A stretch of 7,694 nucleotides of DNA from Candidatus Zixiibacteriota bacterium (GCA_030588275.1 JAUUYJ010000115.1:1-7694), one strand, 5' to 3'; counted from the stretch's first letter, positions 1 through 5,440 are shown. Notes: generated by a model not told the origin, from the letters alone. Program-made: numbers and translations.

Positions 1-1
1 T

Positions 2-904
2 CTGGCCGCTTTGGAACTGGCCTTTGGCGGGGCAAAAAAATCTTCGACCGGTATTATTGTAGCCGGTGCCGCGATCGTTATCGTCGGCCTGCTCGGTTGG
101 CAATTTGGCGGCGGCCTGTGGGACAAGCTGTCCACCGCTTCAACCAGCGATCCGGCTGACCAAGACTCGCCAACCGAAGTCGTCCCCCCTCCCTCCCCTC
201 CACCGGAGTTCGAGGTGATTGACAAAAAAGGCTCCGGTGTTCAGCAAGCAACCGGTAAGGCGGGTAGCACTCAAGGGAAAGCGAAAGCGGATGGATCAAA
301 AGAACCGGATCCAAAGGTAGCCGACAAAAATGAAATTAAACCGGCTACATCTCCCCCTCCCCCACCAAATGTCAAATCAAATCTGCTGGTCAACGTAACA
401 CCTGACAATATTACAAAAATGACCGTAAGTGGGCGCAGTCGGCAACCGGGTAAAAGGTTTGAAATCGAACCCGGATCGCACAATCTATATATATCACATC
501 CCGACTACCCGATTTACAGAAGCCGTTTGAAAGCGGACAAGGGGCCGGATAGTTGGGCTATTGATCTGCAACCGACCCGGCCAACTGATACGGTCACGCT
601 ACAACTGGCTTTGATACCACCTTCGGAAAAACATTTTCTGGAGTTGTCATTTAATGGTCGAACACAAAAGATATCTCGCTTCCCGGTCCTTGATCTGCCG
701 CATCCGGTCGGAGAATGGGAAGTAAGTTTGAATGTAAAGAATATGATTAGTTCGTCAAATAATTCCGGCCCGAGAGTGGACTCCTGCATCATCCTCCCGT
801 CCCGCCCGGCGGAACGTCAGTTGATGAAAGGGGCCAGCGGGCTTATGGAATTTGAAGCAGGTGATAATCTTCGTTCCCGGATGTTGATTTACTGGACGGA
901 ATAG
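2..904 (+). CDS. C-terminal part of a membrane-anchored PEGA-like protein, probably a receptor Ser/Thr kinase (5' end cut)
   Basis: The frame is open from the first full codon of the window, so the gene is very likely truncated on the left. A TTG at 11 could be read as a start, but no ribosome site is visible before it. Numbering from that TTG, residues 14-32 are a single hydrophobic membrane segment preceded by the basic pair KK. Residues 54-67 and 111-120 are proline-rich, with a Lys/Gly/Asp-rich low-complexity stretch between them. Residues 124-187 resemble a PEGA domain: beta strands, a short G-containing turn, then EPGSHNLYISHPDYP, like the usual 'pG.h.v.v..pgY' core. Residues 193-297 look like a further beta-rich domain ending in YWTE. 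In known families, PEGA domains often follow the membrane segment of bacterial Ser/Thr kinases, and the LAALELAF run just before the membrane segment resembles the end of a kinase C-lobe. The kinase itself is inference, since none of its catalytic motifs are in view. A tandem-PEGA envelope protein without a kinase is the main alternative. Confidence 0.7.
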   Translation: MAALELAFGGAKKSSTGIIVAGAAIVIVGLLGWQFGGGLWDKLSTASTSDPADQDSPTEVVPPPSPPPEFEVIDKKGSGVQQATGKAGSTQGKAKADGSKEPDPKVADKNEIKPATSPPPPPNVKSNLLVNVTPDNITKMTVSGRSRQPGKRFEIEPGSHNLYISHPDYPIYRSRLKADKGPDSWAIDLQPTRPTDTVTLQLALIPPSEKHFLELSFNGRTQKISRFPVLDLPHPVGEWEVSLNVKNMISSSNNSGPRVDSCIILPSRPAERQLMKGASGLMEFEAGDNLRSRMLIYWTE

Positions 905-909
905 TAATC

Positions 910-963
910 ACCGGATTGCCCCAACAGCGTAGATTTGTAGAGAAGAAATTGGGCCATTCCGGT
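910..963. repeat. Imperfect inverted repeat after the first gene
   Basis: The arms are 910-922 and 951-963, and 11 of 13 positions pair, with a 28-nt loop. It begins 5 nt after the stop codon of the membrane protein gene. No T-run follows, so it is not a classical intrinsic terminator. It could be a 3'-end stabilising or processing structure, or a weak terminator. The right arm touches the -35 hexamer of the candidate promoter at 963. Confidence 0.4.
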
Positions 964-990
964 TGATCGAATAAAGAAAAAATATATAGT
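963..990 (+). promoter_or_regulatory. Candidate sigma70-like promoter for the TPR-like gene
   Basis: TTGATC at 963-968 matches 4 of 6 bases of TTGACA. After a 16-nt spacer, TATAGT at 985-990 matches 5 of 6 bases of TATAAT. Transcription would start near 997 and leave a short leader of about 24 nt before the ATG at 1021. The spacer and flanks are A/T-rich. The call rests on hexamer match only, and the promoter consensus of this lineage is not known to me. Confidence 0.4.
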
Positions 991-1009
991 ACAGTTTTTA
1001 ATAGTAGAT

Positions 1010-1016
1010 AAGGAGG
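1010..1016 (+). promoter_or_regulatory. Strong ribosome binding site
   Basis: AAGGAGG ends 4 nt before the ATG at 1021. This near-perfect Shine-Dalgarno fixes the start of the TPR-like gene. Confidence 0.85.
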
Positions 1017-1020
1017 TAGC

Positions 1021-1728
1021 ATGTTTCAACGGAGCCTCACATTTCGGGCCATAACCCTTATGGCTTTGATCTTTTTTGCGCAATTGACAATTCCCCTGAG
1101 CGATATCATTGCCCAGGAATCAAATTGTGCCTATAGTCAGAGCGCACCCACCCTTGAAAATGCCCGCATAAGTTTTCAGATTCTTGATTACGAATGCGCT
1201 GAACAAGAGATTGAGAGTTACCTCAATCAAAACAAATTGACCATTGAGCAAAAAGCTGACGCTCATGTCCTGATGGCGGCGGTCTATTACGCCAAGCTCA
1301 AAGATGATAAGAACAAAAAAAGTCAGGTTATTAATCAGTTCAAAGAGGCTTTCAAATCTTATCGTGATTGGCGAGGTGAACTGGATATCAGTTCAACTGA
1401 GTTCTTTGAGATGATGCAACAGGCCAAAAAGGTTGTTGATGAAGAAAGTCAAAAAGAGGTTGTCAAAGAAGAGGTAAAACCACCAGAAACGAAAGTGGAA
1501 ACTCCTCCCCCGACCAAACCGTCTCCACCCAAAACAACCATTGGTACCAAAAAAGATGATGCCGGTGGTAAGAAGAAAGCCTGGTACAGCCAATGGTGGG
1601 CAATAGCCCTCGGTGTTGGTCTTGTGGCCGGAGTAGCCGTAGCGGCCGGTGGCGGTAGCTCCGATGATGGTGGCGGAACCGGAGCTGTTGTCCTGGACGA
1701 TCCTCCGGAACCTCCTCCAACCAAATAG
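1021..1728 (+). CDS. Exported TPR-like protein with C-terminal glycine-rich membrane segment
   Basis: The product has 235 residues. Residues 1-31 form a signal peptide (basic MFQR, hydrophobic core ITLMALIFFA, likely cleavage around IIA/QES). Residues 42-140 are helical and TPR-like: an 'ARISFQILDYECAEQEI' helix, a second helix with AHVLMAAVYYAKL, then INQFKEAFKSYRDW and a closing helix after SSTEFFEMM. Two cysteines, C36 and C59, could form a disulfide. Residues 141-190 are a charged, Pro/Lys-rich linker. Residues 192-212 are a hydrophobic Trp/Gly/Ala/Val segment followed by a Gly/Asp/Pro-rich tail. The plan of signal peptide, TPR-like helices, KP-rich linker, membrane segment and G-rich tail suggests a periplasmic scaffold tethered to the inner membrane. 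The exact partner is unknown. It lies 116 nt after the PEGA-like gene with its own promoter-like sequence, and 86 nt before the fibre gene with no terminator between. Both it and the preceding protein are single-anchor, Pro-linker proteins, which suggests a functional link but does not prove it. Confidence 0.85.
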   Translation: MFQRSLTFRAITLMALIFFAQLTIPLSDIIAQESNCAYSQSAPTLENARISFQILDYECAEQEIESYLNQNKLTIEQKADAHVLMAAVYYAKLKDDKNKKSQVINQFKEAFKSYRDWRGELDISSTEFFEMMQQAKKVVDEESQKEVVKEEVKPPETKVETPPPTKPSPPKTTIGTKKDDAGGKKKAWYSQWWAIALGVGLVAGVAVAAGGGSSDDGGGTGAVVLDDPPEPPPTK

Positions 1729-1800
1729 CCAAAAAGAACGTTGAAAAATAATGACAAAATCAAAGAGAAATAAAAAAGAAAAAAAGAATATAAATAAATT
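1729..1800 (+). other. A-rich intergenic spacer without terminator
   Basis: This spacer between the TPR-like gene and the fibre gene is strongly A-rich and nearly free of C and T in its second half. No stem plus T-run is visible, so read-through from the upstream gene is likely. A TATAAA lies at 1789-1794 but has no -35 hexamer at proper distance, so I do not call a promoter. The A-tracts could act as an unstructured translation enhancer or an UP-like element. Confidence 0.5.
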
Positions 1801-1801
1801 G

Positions 1802-1808
1802 AGAGGAG
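1802..1808 (+). promoter_or_regulatory. Ribosome binding site of the fibre gene
   Basis: AGAGGAG lies 6 nt upstream of the ATG at 1815 and decides that start. It sits directly after an unstructured A-rich tract. Confidence 0.8.
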
Positions 1809-1814
1809 CAAGAT

Positions 1815-3059
1815 ATGCGAGGGAAAGCTAACTTTTTTATCTTAACGATACTGCTTATGGCTCTGGCGACAACTGTTATGGCGGCAGATCCGCCCAACAG
1901 TATCGTCTATCAGGGACGATTGGCTGACACATCCGGGACACCAATTACGGCAACAGTAAATGTGCAATTCTCCATCTACTCCGCACCTTCCGGAGGGACA
2001 GCCTGGTGGGATAGCACTTATAGCATCACACCGAACACAAATGGACTATTTACTCAAGACGTTGGTCCCATCCCTACTTCAGTCTTTACCGGAATCAAAC
2101 TTTACCTCGGGATAAAGGTTGGTTCTGATCCGGAGATGACCCCCCGCCAGGTCATGACTTCCGCTCCTTACTCGTTTCAATCGCTGACGTTAGCTCCCAA
2201 TTCGGTTACAAACATTACTATCGCTACCGGTGCTGTTTCCAACACCAAGCTGGCATCAGGTGCTGTTAGTGAAATCAAACTGGCCGGTAATGCGGTTACA
2301 ACGTCAAAAATTGCAAGTGGTGCAGTAAGTAATTCCGATTTGGCGACCAACGCCGTAACAGGTGTAAAAGTTCTAAACAGTAGTCTGACAAGGTCTGATA
2401 TTGCCGACGAACCGGGAATTGTCAGGGAGATGGGGCCAGGTGGCTTAACCATTCCAACATCCGGCCATGTCACGATAGATTCGGTTTCAATAACAGTACC
2501 GGGTGCCGGCTATGTCGTGGCGATGGCCTTCGGTTACGGGCAGTTTATGTCAAATGCCTCTGGCTTAATGGGCAACGTCCTGCTGGGCTTTGAAACATTG
2601 GCAACGACATCTCCAAGGCAACCATACACAGTTCTCGGAGGTGGCAATCAAAGTATTGGAGCAAATAAATTCAGTTGGCATTCTTTCGCATCGGAAAGAA
2701 CATTTGCGGTTTCTGGCGCGGGAAAACAGACATATTATTTTAATGCTTCCAGAGGTTGGGATACGGCCACGGTTTCGATTGAATCTTCCAAGTTTTTGTT
2801 GCTGTACTTCCCCTCTTCGTATGGTACGGTAAGCGCCGTTGCTTCTCAAAACGATGCTACCGATTTAGAAAGCTCTACCCCAATCTCTTTCGGTCCTAAT
2901 CCAGCCGACCCCAATTCGGTACCTGAAGTGATGTATCAGGTCGATTTGCGCGAGTTGGAGATCAAAGCGCTCAAGGCTCAACTGGAAGCTGAAGAAGCCC
3001 AGCAAAAGTTGGATGACGCCAGGTCTTTACAGGAAGCTGACTCCCAAAAGGAGAATTAA
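1815..3059 (+). CDS. Secreted tail-fibre-like protein with decapeptide repeats and C-terminal coiled coil
   Basis: The product has 414 residues. Residues 1-23 are a signal peptide ending VMA/AD. Residues 28-124 form a recognisable module: SIVYQGRL, a beta-rich middle, then YLGIKVGSDPEMTPRQ and SAPYSFQS. I know this module from many secreted 'tail fibre-like' bacterial proteins, where it precedes repeat stalks and often a C-terminal S74 chaperone. Residues 130-199 are seven 10-residue repeats with the pattern AV-x3-K/D-L/I-A-x-G/N, expected to form a trimeric beta stalk like phage fibres or trimeric adhesin heads. Residues 205-340 are beta-rich and end in KFLLLYFPSSYGTVS, compatible with a C1q/TNF-like jelly roll. 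Residues 374-412 are a charged heptad-type coiled coil (ELEIKALKAQLEAEEAQQKL), a likely trimerisation element. No S74 serine-lysine chaperone is seen. The next gene begins 2 nt after its stop and its ribosome site lies inside this gene's last codons, so the two are translationally coupled. The product is probably an extracellular fibre or adhesin; its ligand is unknown. Confidence 0.88.
   Translation: MRGKANFFILTILLMALATTVMAADPPNSIVYQGRLADTSGTPITATVNVQFSIYSAPSGGTAWWDSTYSITPNTNGLFTQDVGPIPTSVFTGIKLYLGIKVGSDPEMTPRQVMTSAPYSFQSLTLAPNSVTNITIATGAVSNTKLASGAVSEIKLAGNAVTTSKIASGAVSNSDLATNAVTGVKVLNSSLTRSDIADEPGIVREMGPGGLTIPTSGHVTIDSVSITVPGAGYVVAMAFGYGQFMSNASGLMGNVLLGFETLATTSPRQPYTVLGGGNQSIGANKFSWHSFASERTFAVSGAGKQTYYFNASRGWDTATVSIESSKFLLLYFPSSYGTVSAVASQNDATDLESSTPISFGPNPADPNSVPEVMYQVDLRELEIKALKAQLEAEEAQQKLDDARSLQEADSQKEN
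2202..2411 (+). repeat. Seven tandem 30-bp units encoding decapeptide repeats
   Basis: In-frame units start at 2202, 2232, 2262, 2292, 2322, 2352 and 2382. The protein units are SVTNITIATG, AVSNTKLASG, AVSEIKLAGN, AVTTSKIASG, AVSNSDLATN, AVTGVKVLNS and SLTRSDIADE. They share small/hydrophobic positions 1-2 and a hydrophobic position 7. DNA identity is clearly lower than protein-pattern identity, so the array is old and kept by selection on structure. It is not a recent slippage expansion. The last two units drift from the consensus, marking the end of the stalk. Confidence 0.85.
3048..3053 (+). promoter_or_regulatory. Ribosome binding site inside the end of the fibre gene
   Basis: AAGGAG lies 8 nt before the ATG at 3062 and within the last codons of the upstream gene (stop 3057-3059). 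This arrangement implies translational coupling of the fibre protein and the sorting-tail protein. Confidence 0.8.
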
Positions 3060-3061
3060 TA

Positions 3062-4939
3062 ATGCGCAAACCAATATTAAAATATCTCGTCTTGGTGGCG
3101 CTTTTCCTCTGGTGCGGGAATGCCTCAGCCCAGATGAGTTCACAGGACAAGATGATCGCCCCCGGCGCGATAGTCTCCGGAGGTGGGACATCTGTCTCCC
3201 TCGATAAGATGGTAACAGGGTCAATTCCGATGACACCTACCGGCAATTCAGCAGGTCAGGAATATATTATGTCGGGTGGGGTTGTTGCCGCAACCTTTGC
3301 CACCGGCTCATTCTTTATCGCCACCTATGCCGGAACCTCTATTGAAACGGTCGATCCGGTCATCCAGCTCTTAAAAGTTGCTCATGGTGGTGGATCTGGA
3401 AACGTCTCCGGGATCTTTTACCATCGACCGGGTGGTGCATCCACTTTTATTGCGGTGAACATGGTTGCTGGAACCGGTGACACGCTGGAATATGCAATGC
3501 CAGCTAATCTGCTATCCGAACGGGGATTGGAATATTATTTTTCGGTCACCAATGGAACGGCAACATCGACCCTTGGTTCCGCAACTTTGCCTTACGTTTT
3601 CATCACCTCGCTTACCAACGCTCAAGGACCAGCAACGCCGTCCGCATCTTACCGGATTGTTGGCGTGCCGATAAATATTACCGGTACCAAAACGATCACA
3701 TCGGTATTTGAGGATGACTTTGGAACCTACAACAATACGGTCTGGCGCATGGCCGCCTATATGACGACGGCTGATACAATCGCTGAGCATACCTTGCAAA
3801 CTATGCCACAAGCATTTGCCGGACGCGGTTACTGGTTAATTACCAAGGCACCCGACACCTATGGTGCGACCGGTCTGTCGATGCGTCCTAACCGAACTCA
3901 TAACGGTAATCAGTATTACGAAATAAGCCTCGGCGAGGTTGGTTGGAACCAACTGGCTAACCCTTTGCCGTTTGATGTTGACTGGACCGATGTCCTGGTT
4001 GATAGTGGTGGGATTATTCAGACCGGCCACCCAGCCTCACTTCTGAACGATTTCGCTTATTCGTACAACGGTTCCGGATATAATTTGGTGACGACGATCC
4101 CGGCTTGGGGTGGTGTTTTTGTTTTCACAAAAGAGCAGATCAAACTGCTTTTTCCTTATCAGGAAGGGACCAAAAAATCTGCGCCAAAACCATTGGTTTT
4201 TGCCAGCACCAAAGGGACCCCGGAAAACTGGTCGATTAATATAAGAATGACGACGGCAACTCATGTTGATGATGGTAATACAATCGGCGTTCGTCCTGGA
4301 GCGCTTACCGGGGACGATCTGTTCGACTTTGCCGAACCACCCCCGGCGCCCGGTGCGCCGCGACTATTTTTCCGCCTGGCGGATGAAAACAGTCTGGCGA
4401 TGCGAACCGATTTCCGAGCTCCGTTTGTGGATGGTGCCATCTGGGATCTCCAGATATCATCCGCCGCCGAACGGATCATTGAATTTGATGGCCTGACCAA
4501 TATCCCGGACGGGATGGTTGCGTATTTTGTGCCGGAGAAAGGGAAGCGGGTTCCCCTTGAGGAAGGAACGGTAATCAAGCTGGCCGATGTGGTAACTTCG
4601 GCCACGATTATTGTCGGTAATCAGAAATTTGTATCCGGAGAGATTTCAGGCAGTCTGCCAAATCAGTACTCCCTCTCTCAAAATTACCCCAACCCGTTTA
4701 ATCCGACGACCAACATTGACTTCGCTCTGCCTCAGTCCGGAGCGGTCACGCTGGCGGTCTTTAACATTCTGGGTCAAACGGTGGCGACGTTGGTTGATGA
4801 GGAGATGGAAGCGGGGCAGTACTCAATCCAATGGGATGGGTCGGATGACAGCGGTCGTCCGGTCGCCAGTGGTATCTATTTCTATCGCATCTCTTCGGGG
4901 ACTTACAGCCATTGCCTCAAGATGGCTCTGTTGAAATAG
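3062..4939 (+). CDS. Secreted multi-domain protein with YPNPFNP C-terminal sorting (T9SS-like/FlgD Ig) domain
   Basis: The product has 625 residues. Residues 1-23 are a signal peptide ending ASA/Q. Residues 33-80 hold an 'IVSGGG...GQEYIMSGGVV' stretch like the opening module of many secreted proteins in FCB-type candidate phyla. Residues 92-190 look like an Ig/FnIII-type beta domain, with YHRPGG, then MPANLLSERGLEYYFSVTNG. Residues 195-370 are a beta-rich middle with many aromatic and Asn/Gly residues (GRGYWLITK, NQLANPLPFDVDW). Residues 370-530 are a further beta domain with an acidic, Pro-rich turn (FAEPPPAPGAP). Residues 534-625 are the sorting-type tail: SLSQNYPNPFNPTTNI, a VFNILGQ strand, WDGSDDSGRPVASGIYFYRI and a KMALLK end. 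In known systems this tail directs export through the type IX machinery and surface attachment; here that is inference. No catalytic motif is seen. It is coupled to the fibre gene and is followed by a hairpin and a strong terminator, so it ends the unit. A structural or adhesive role with the fibre is the simplest reading. Confidence 0.88.
   Translation: MRKPILKYLVLVALFLWCGNASAQMSSQDKMIAPGAIVSGGGTSVSLDKMVTGSIPMTPTGNSAGQEYIMSGGVVAATFATGSFFIATYAGTSIETVDPVIQLLKVAHGGGSGNVSGIFYHRPGGASTFIAVNMVAGTGDTLEYAMPANLLSERGLEYYFSVTNGTATSTLGSATLPYVFITSLTNAQGPATPSASYRIVGVPINITGTKTITSVFEDDFGTYNNTVWRMAAYMTTADTIAEHTLQTMPQAFAGRGYWLITKAPDTYGATGLSMRPNRTHNGNQYYEISLGEVGWNQLANPLPFDVDWTDVLVDSGGIIQTGHPASLLNDFAYSYNGSGYNLVTTIPAWGGVFVFTKEQIKLLFPYQEGTKKSAPKPLVFASTKGTPENWSINIRMTTATHVDDGNTIGVRPGALTGDDLFDFAEPPPAPGAPRLFFRLADENSLAMRTDFRAPFVDGAIWDLQISSAAERIIEFDGLTNIPDGMVAYFVPEKGKRVPLEEGTVIKLADVVTSATIIVGNQKFVSGEISGSLPNQYSLSQNYPNPFNPTTNIDFALPQSGAVTLAVFNILGQTVATLVDEEMEAGQYSIQWDGSDDSGRPVASGIYFYRISSGTYSHCLKMALLK
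4661..4936 (+). other. Coding segment for the C-terminal sorting-type domain
   Basis: Codons 534-625 of the preceding gene encode the YPNPFNPTT motif, the LGQ turn, the 'G...W.G.D..G..V.SGIYFYR' block and the terminal KMALLK. This order is the usual one for type IX secretion tails and FlgD-like Ig tails in FCB lineages. A Cys (SHCLKM) sits where a Lys or Thr is common. Confidence 0.8.
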
Positions 4940-4953
4940 AATAATGTTTTGAA

Positions 4954-4976
4954 ATGACACGGATTAGCTGTGTCAT
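4954..4976. repeat. Perfect inverted repeat after the sorting-tail gene
   Basis: ATGACAC (4954-4960) pairs with GTGTCAT (4970-4976). One G-T and one G-C pair extend the stem to 9 bp, closing on a 5-nt loop. It lies 15 nt after the stop codon and 13 nt before the intrinsic terminator, and has no T-run of its own. It may be an mRNA 3'-end stabiliser or an accessory stem of a tandem terminator. Confidence 0.6.
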
Positions 4977-4989
4977 AAGCACTCTTATT

Positions 4990-5018
4990 AGGGCCGGCAA
5001 TTATGTCGGCCCTTTTTT
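4990..5018 (+). terminator. Rho-independent terminator of the fibre/sorting-tail unit
   Basis: AGGGCCGGCA (4990-4999) pairs with TGTCGGCCCT (5004-5013) as a 10-bp stem with one G-U pair and a 4-nt ATTA loop. Six T (5013-5018) follow at once. There is no A-run on the left, so it works for + strand transcripts only. Confidence 0.93.
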
Positions 5019-5190
5019 AGTGAATCTGCGAAGCGTAAGCGAGCTTAGATTCGCTTACCCCTGAGCGTAGCGAATGGGGTTAGACGATTAATCTGGCTGT
5101 TGGAGCGTAGCGATTCAATCCCGAAGAATAAAATCCGTACGGGGCTTACAGCTATTTATTAGAAAACCCGCGCCGCGAAGTGAGCGAAAG
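5019..5190. repeat. Cluster of short AGCG-type repeats forming alternative hairpins
   Basis: The stretch holds four related words: GAAGCGTAAGCGA (5030-5042), GAGCGTAGCGA (5063-5073), the same 11-mer again exactly 40 nt on (5103-5113), and GAAGTGAGCGA (5177-5187). Perfect stems can form between 5035-5042 and 5051-5058 (8 bp) and between 5049-5055 and 5069-5075 (7 bp); these are mutually exclusive. ACCCC/GGGGT at 5057-5061 and 5076-5080 gives another. No open frame is convincing. Similar GCG-AGC rich words occur as dispersed intergenic repeats in many bacterial genomes, but I cannot name a family. Confidence 0.5.
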
Positions 5191-5232
5191 GTTCCTTATC
5201 CCCTTGTAGGACTTCTTTGCTCGGTTTAATAA
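5156..5232. other. Long imperfect stem-loop, candidate structured RNA or palindromic element
   Basis: The outer stem pairs TTATTA (5156-5161) and AACC (5165-5168) with GGTTTAATAA (5223-5232), leaving a 3-nt bulge. The inner stem pairs 5182-5196 with 5208-5222 at 13 of 15 positions, counting three G-U pairs, with an 11-nt loop. A GC-rich unpaired bulge (5169-5181) lies between them. The flanks match neither adjacent coding region. It could be a small palindromic repeat, a MITE-like remnant or a structured RNA. No transposase-type terminal repeat or target duplication is clear. Confidence 0.35.
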
Positions 5233-5316
5233 TCGTAGGTACACTTAGTGATGGCCCAGAGAGTCAAAAAAGGCTATTAAACAGGCTTGTTTCCAACCTT
5301 CTATTTTAGAAAACTG
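5233..5316. other. Intergenic stretch with no recognisable element
   Basis: I see only a 5-bp stem (5279-5292), too short to call, and no open frame, tRNA-like fold or terminator. Confidence 0.5.
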
Positions 5317-5344
5317 TTGCATATCGACCCCTTTTTTCTATATT
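5317..5344 (+). promoter_or_regulatory. Candidate promoter for the propeller-protein gene
   Basis: TTGCAT (5317-5322) and TATATT (5339-5344) are separated by 16 nt. The -10 matches 5 of 6 bases and the -35 matches 4 of 6 of the sigma70 consensus. Transcription would start near 5351, leaving a leader of about 90 nt. The Bacteroidota-type TAnnTTTG pattern is nearly but not exactly met here (TATATTTA). Confidence 0.4.
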
Positions 5345-5347
5345 TAT

Positions 5348-5376
5348 TGTGATCGCATATCATCTGCACGGTCACA
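5348..5376. repeat. Inverted repeat at the presumed transcription start
   Basis: TGTGATCG (5348-5355) pairs with CGGTCACA (5369-5376), 8 bp with one G-U and a 13-nt loop. It lies just downstream of the candidate -10 box, so it could be an operator or the first stem of the leader RNA. TGATC (5350-5354) can instead pair with GATCA (5388-5392), giving two exclusive folds. Confidence 0.45.
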
Positions 5377-5394
5377 TCGGAGATAGTGATCATC

Positions 5395-5424
5395 ATGAAA
5401 AAATTTGAATATTTCAAATTCTAA
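5395..5424 (+). other. Possible 9-codon leader ORF
   Basis: ATG at 5395 opens a frame encoding MKKFEYFKF with a TAA stop at 5422-5424, just before the ribosome site of the next gene. Three of nine residues are Phe. A GGAG at 5379-5382 is a possible but distant ribosome site (12-nt spacing). Chance is a real explanation for so short a frame. Confidence 0.2.
5402..5420. promoter_or_regulatory. Perfect palindrome just upstream of the ribosome binding site
   Basis: AATTTGAA (5402-5409) and TTCAAATT (5413-5420) are exact inverted copies separated by TAT. The palindrome lies within the tiny leader ORF and 6 nt before the Shine-Dalgarno. It could be a dimeric regulator site or a weak A/T leader hairpin. 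Confidence 0.45.
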
Positions 5425-5426
5425 TC

Positions 5427-5434
5427 GAAGGGAG
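5427..5434 (+). promoter_or_regulatory. Ribosome binding site of the propeller-protein gene
   Basis: GAAGGGAG lies 6 nt before the ATG at 5441. The nearer ATG at 5436 reads into a stop after two codons, so 5441 is the start. Confidence 0.8.
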
Positions 5435-5440
5435 CATGAG

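Noticed and set aside
1449..1811. 120-codon antisense open frame with a hydrophobic N-terminus
   Set aside because: The 'hydrophobic' start is the complement of the A-rich spacer (Phe/Leu/Tyr codons), and the rest mirrors the Pro/Gly-rich end of the TPR-like gene.
4611..4934. 107-codon + strand frame over the sorting-tail segment
   Set aside because: It is an Arg/Trp-rich shadow of the YPNPFNP domain frame.
5019..5190. CRISPR array
   Set aside because: The repeated words are only about 11 nt, diverged and irregularly spaced, with no cas gene in view.
5279..5292. Small palindrome AAACA/TGTTT
   Set aside because: A 5-bp A/T-rich stem without a T-run is expected by chance in such DNA.
5348..5376. 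CRP-type site (TGTGA...TCACA)
   Set aside because: The half-sites are 19 nt apart; CRP sites need 6. Kept only as an inverted repeat.
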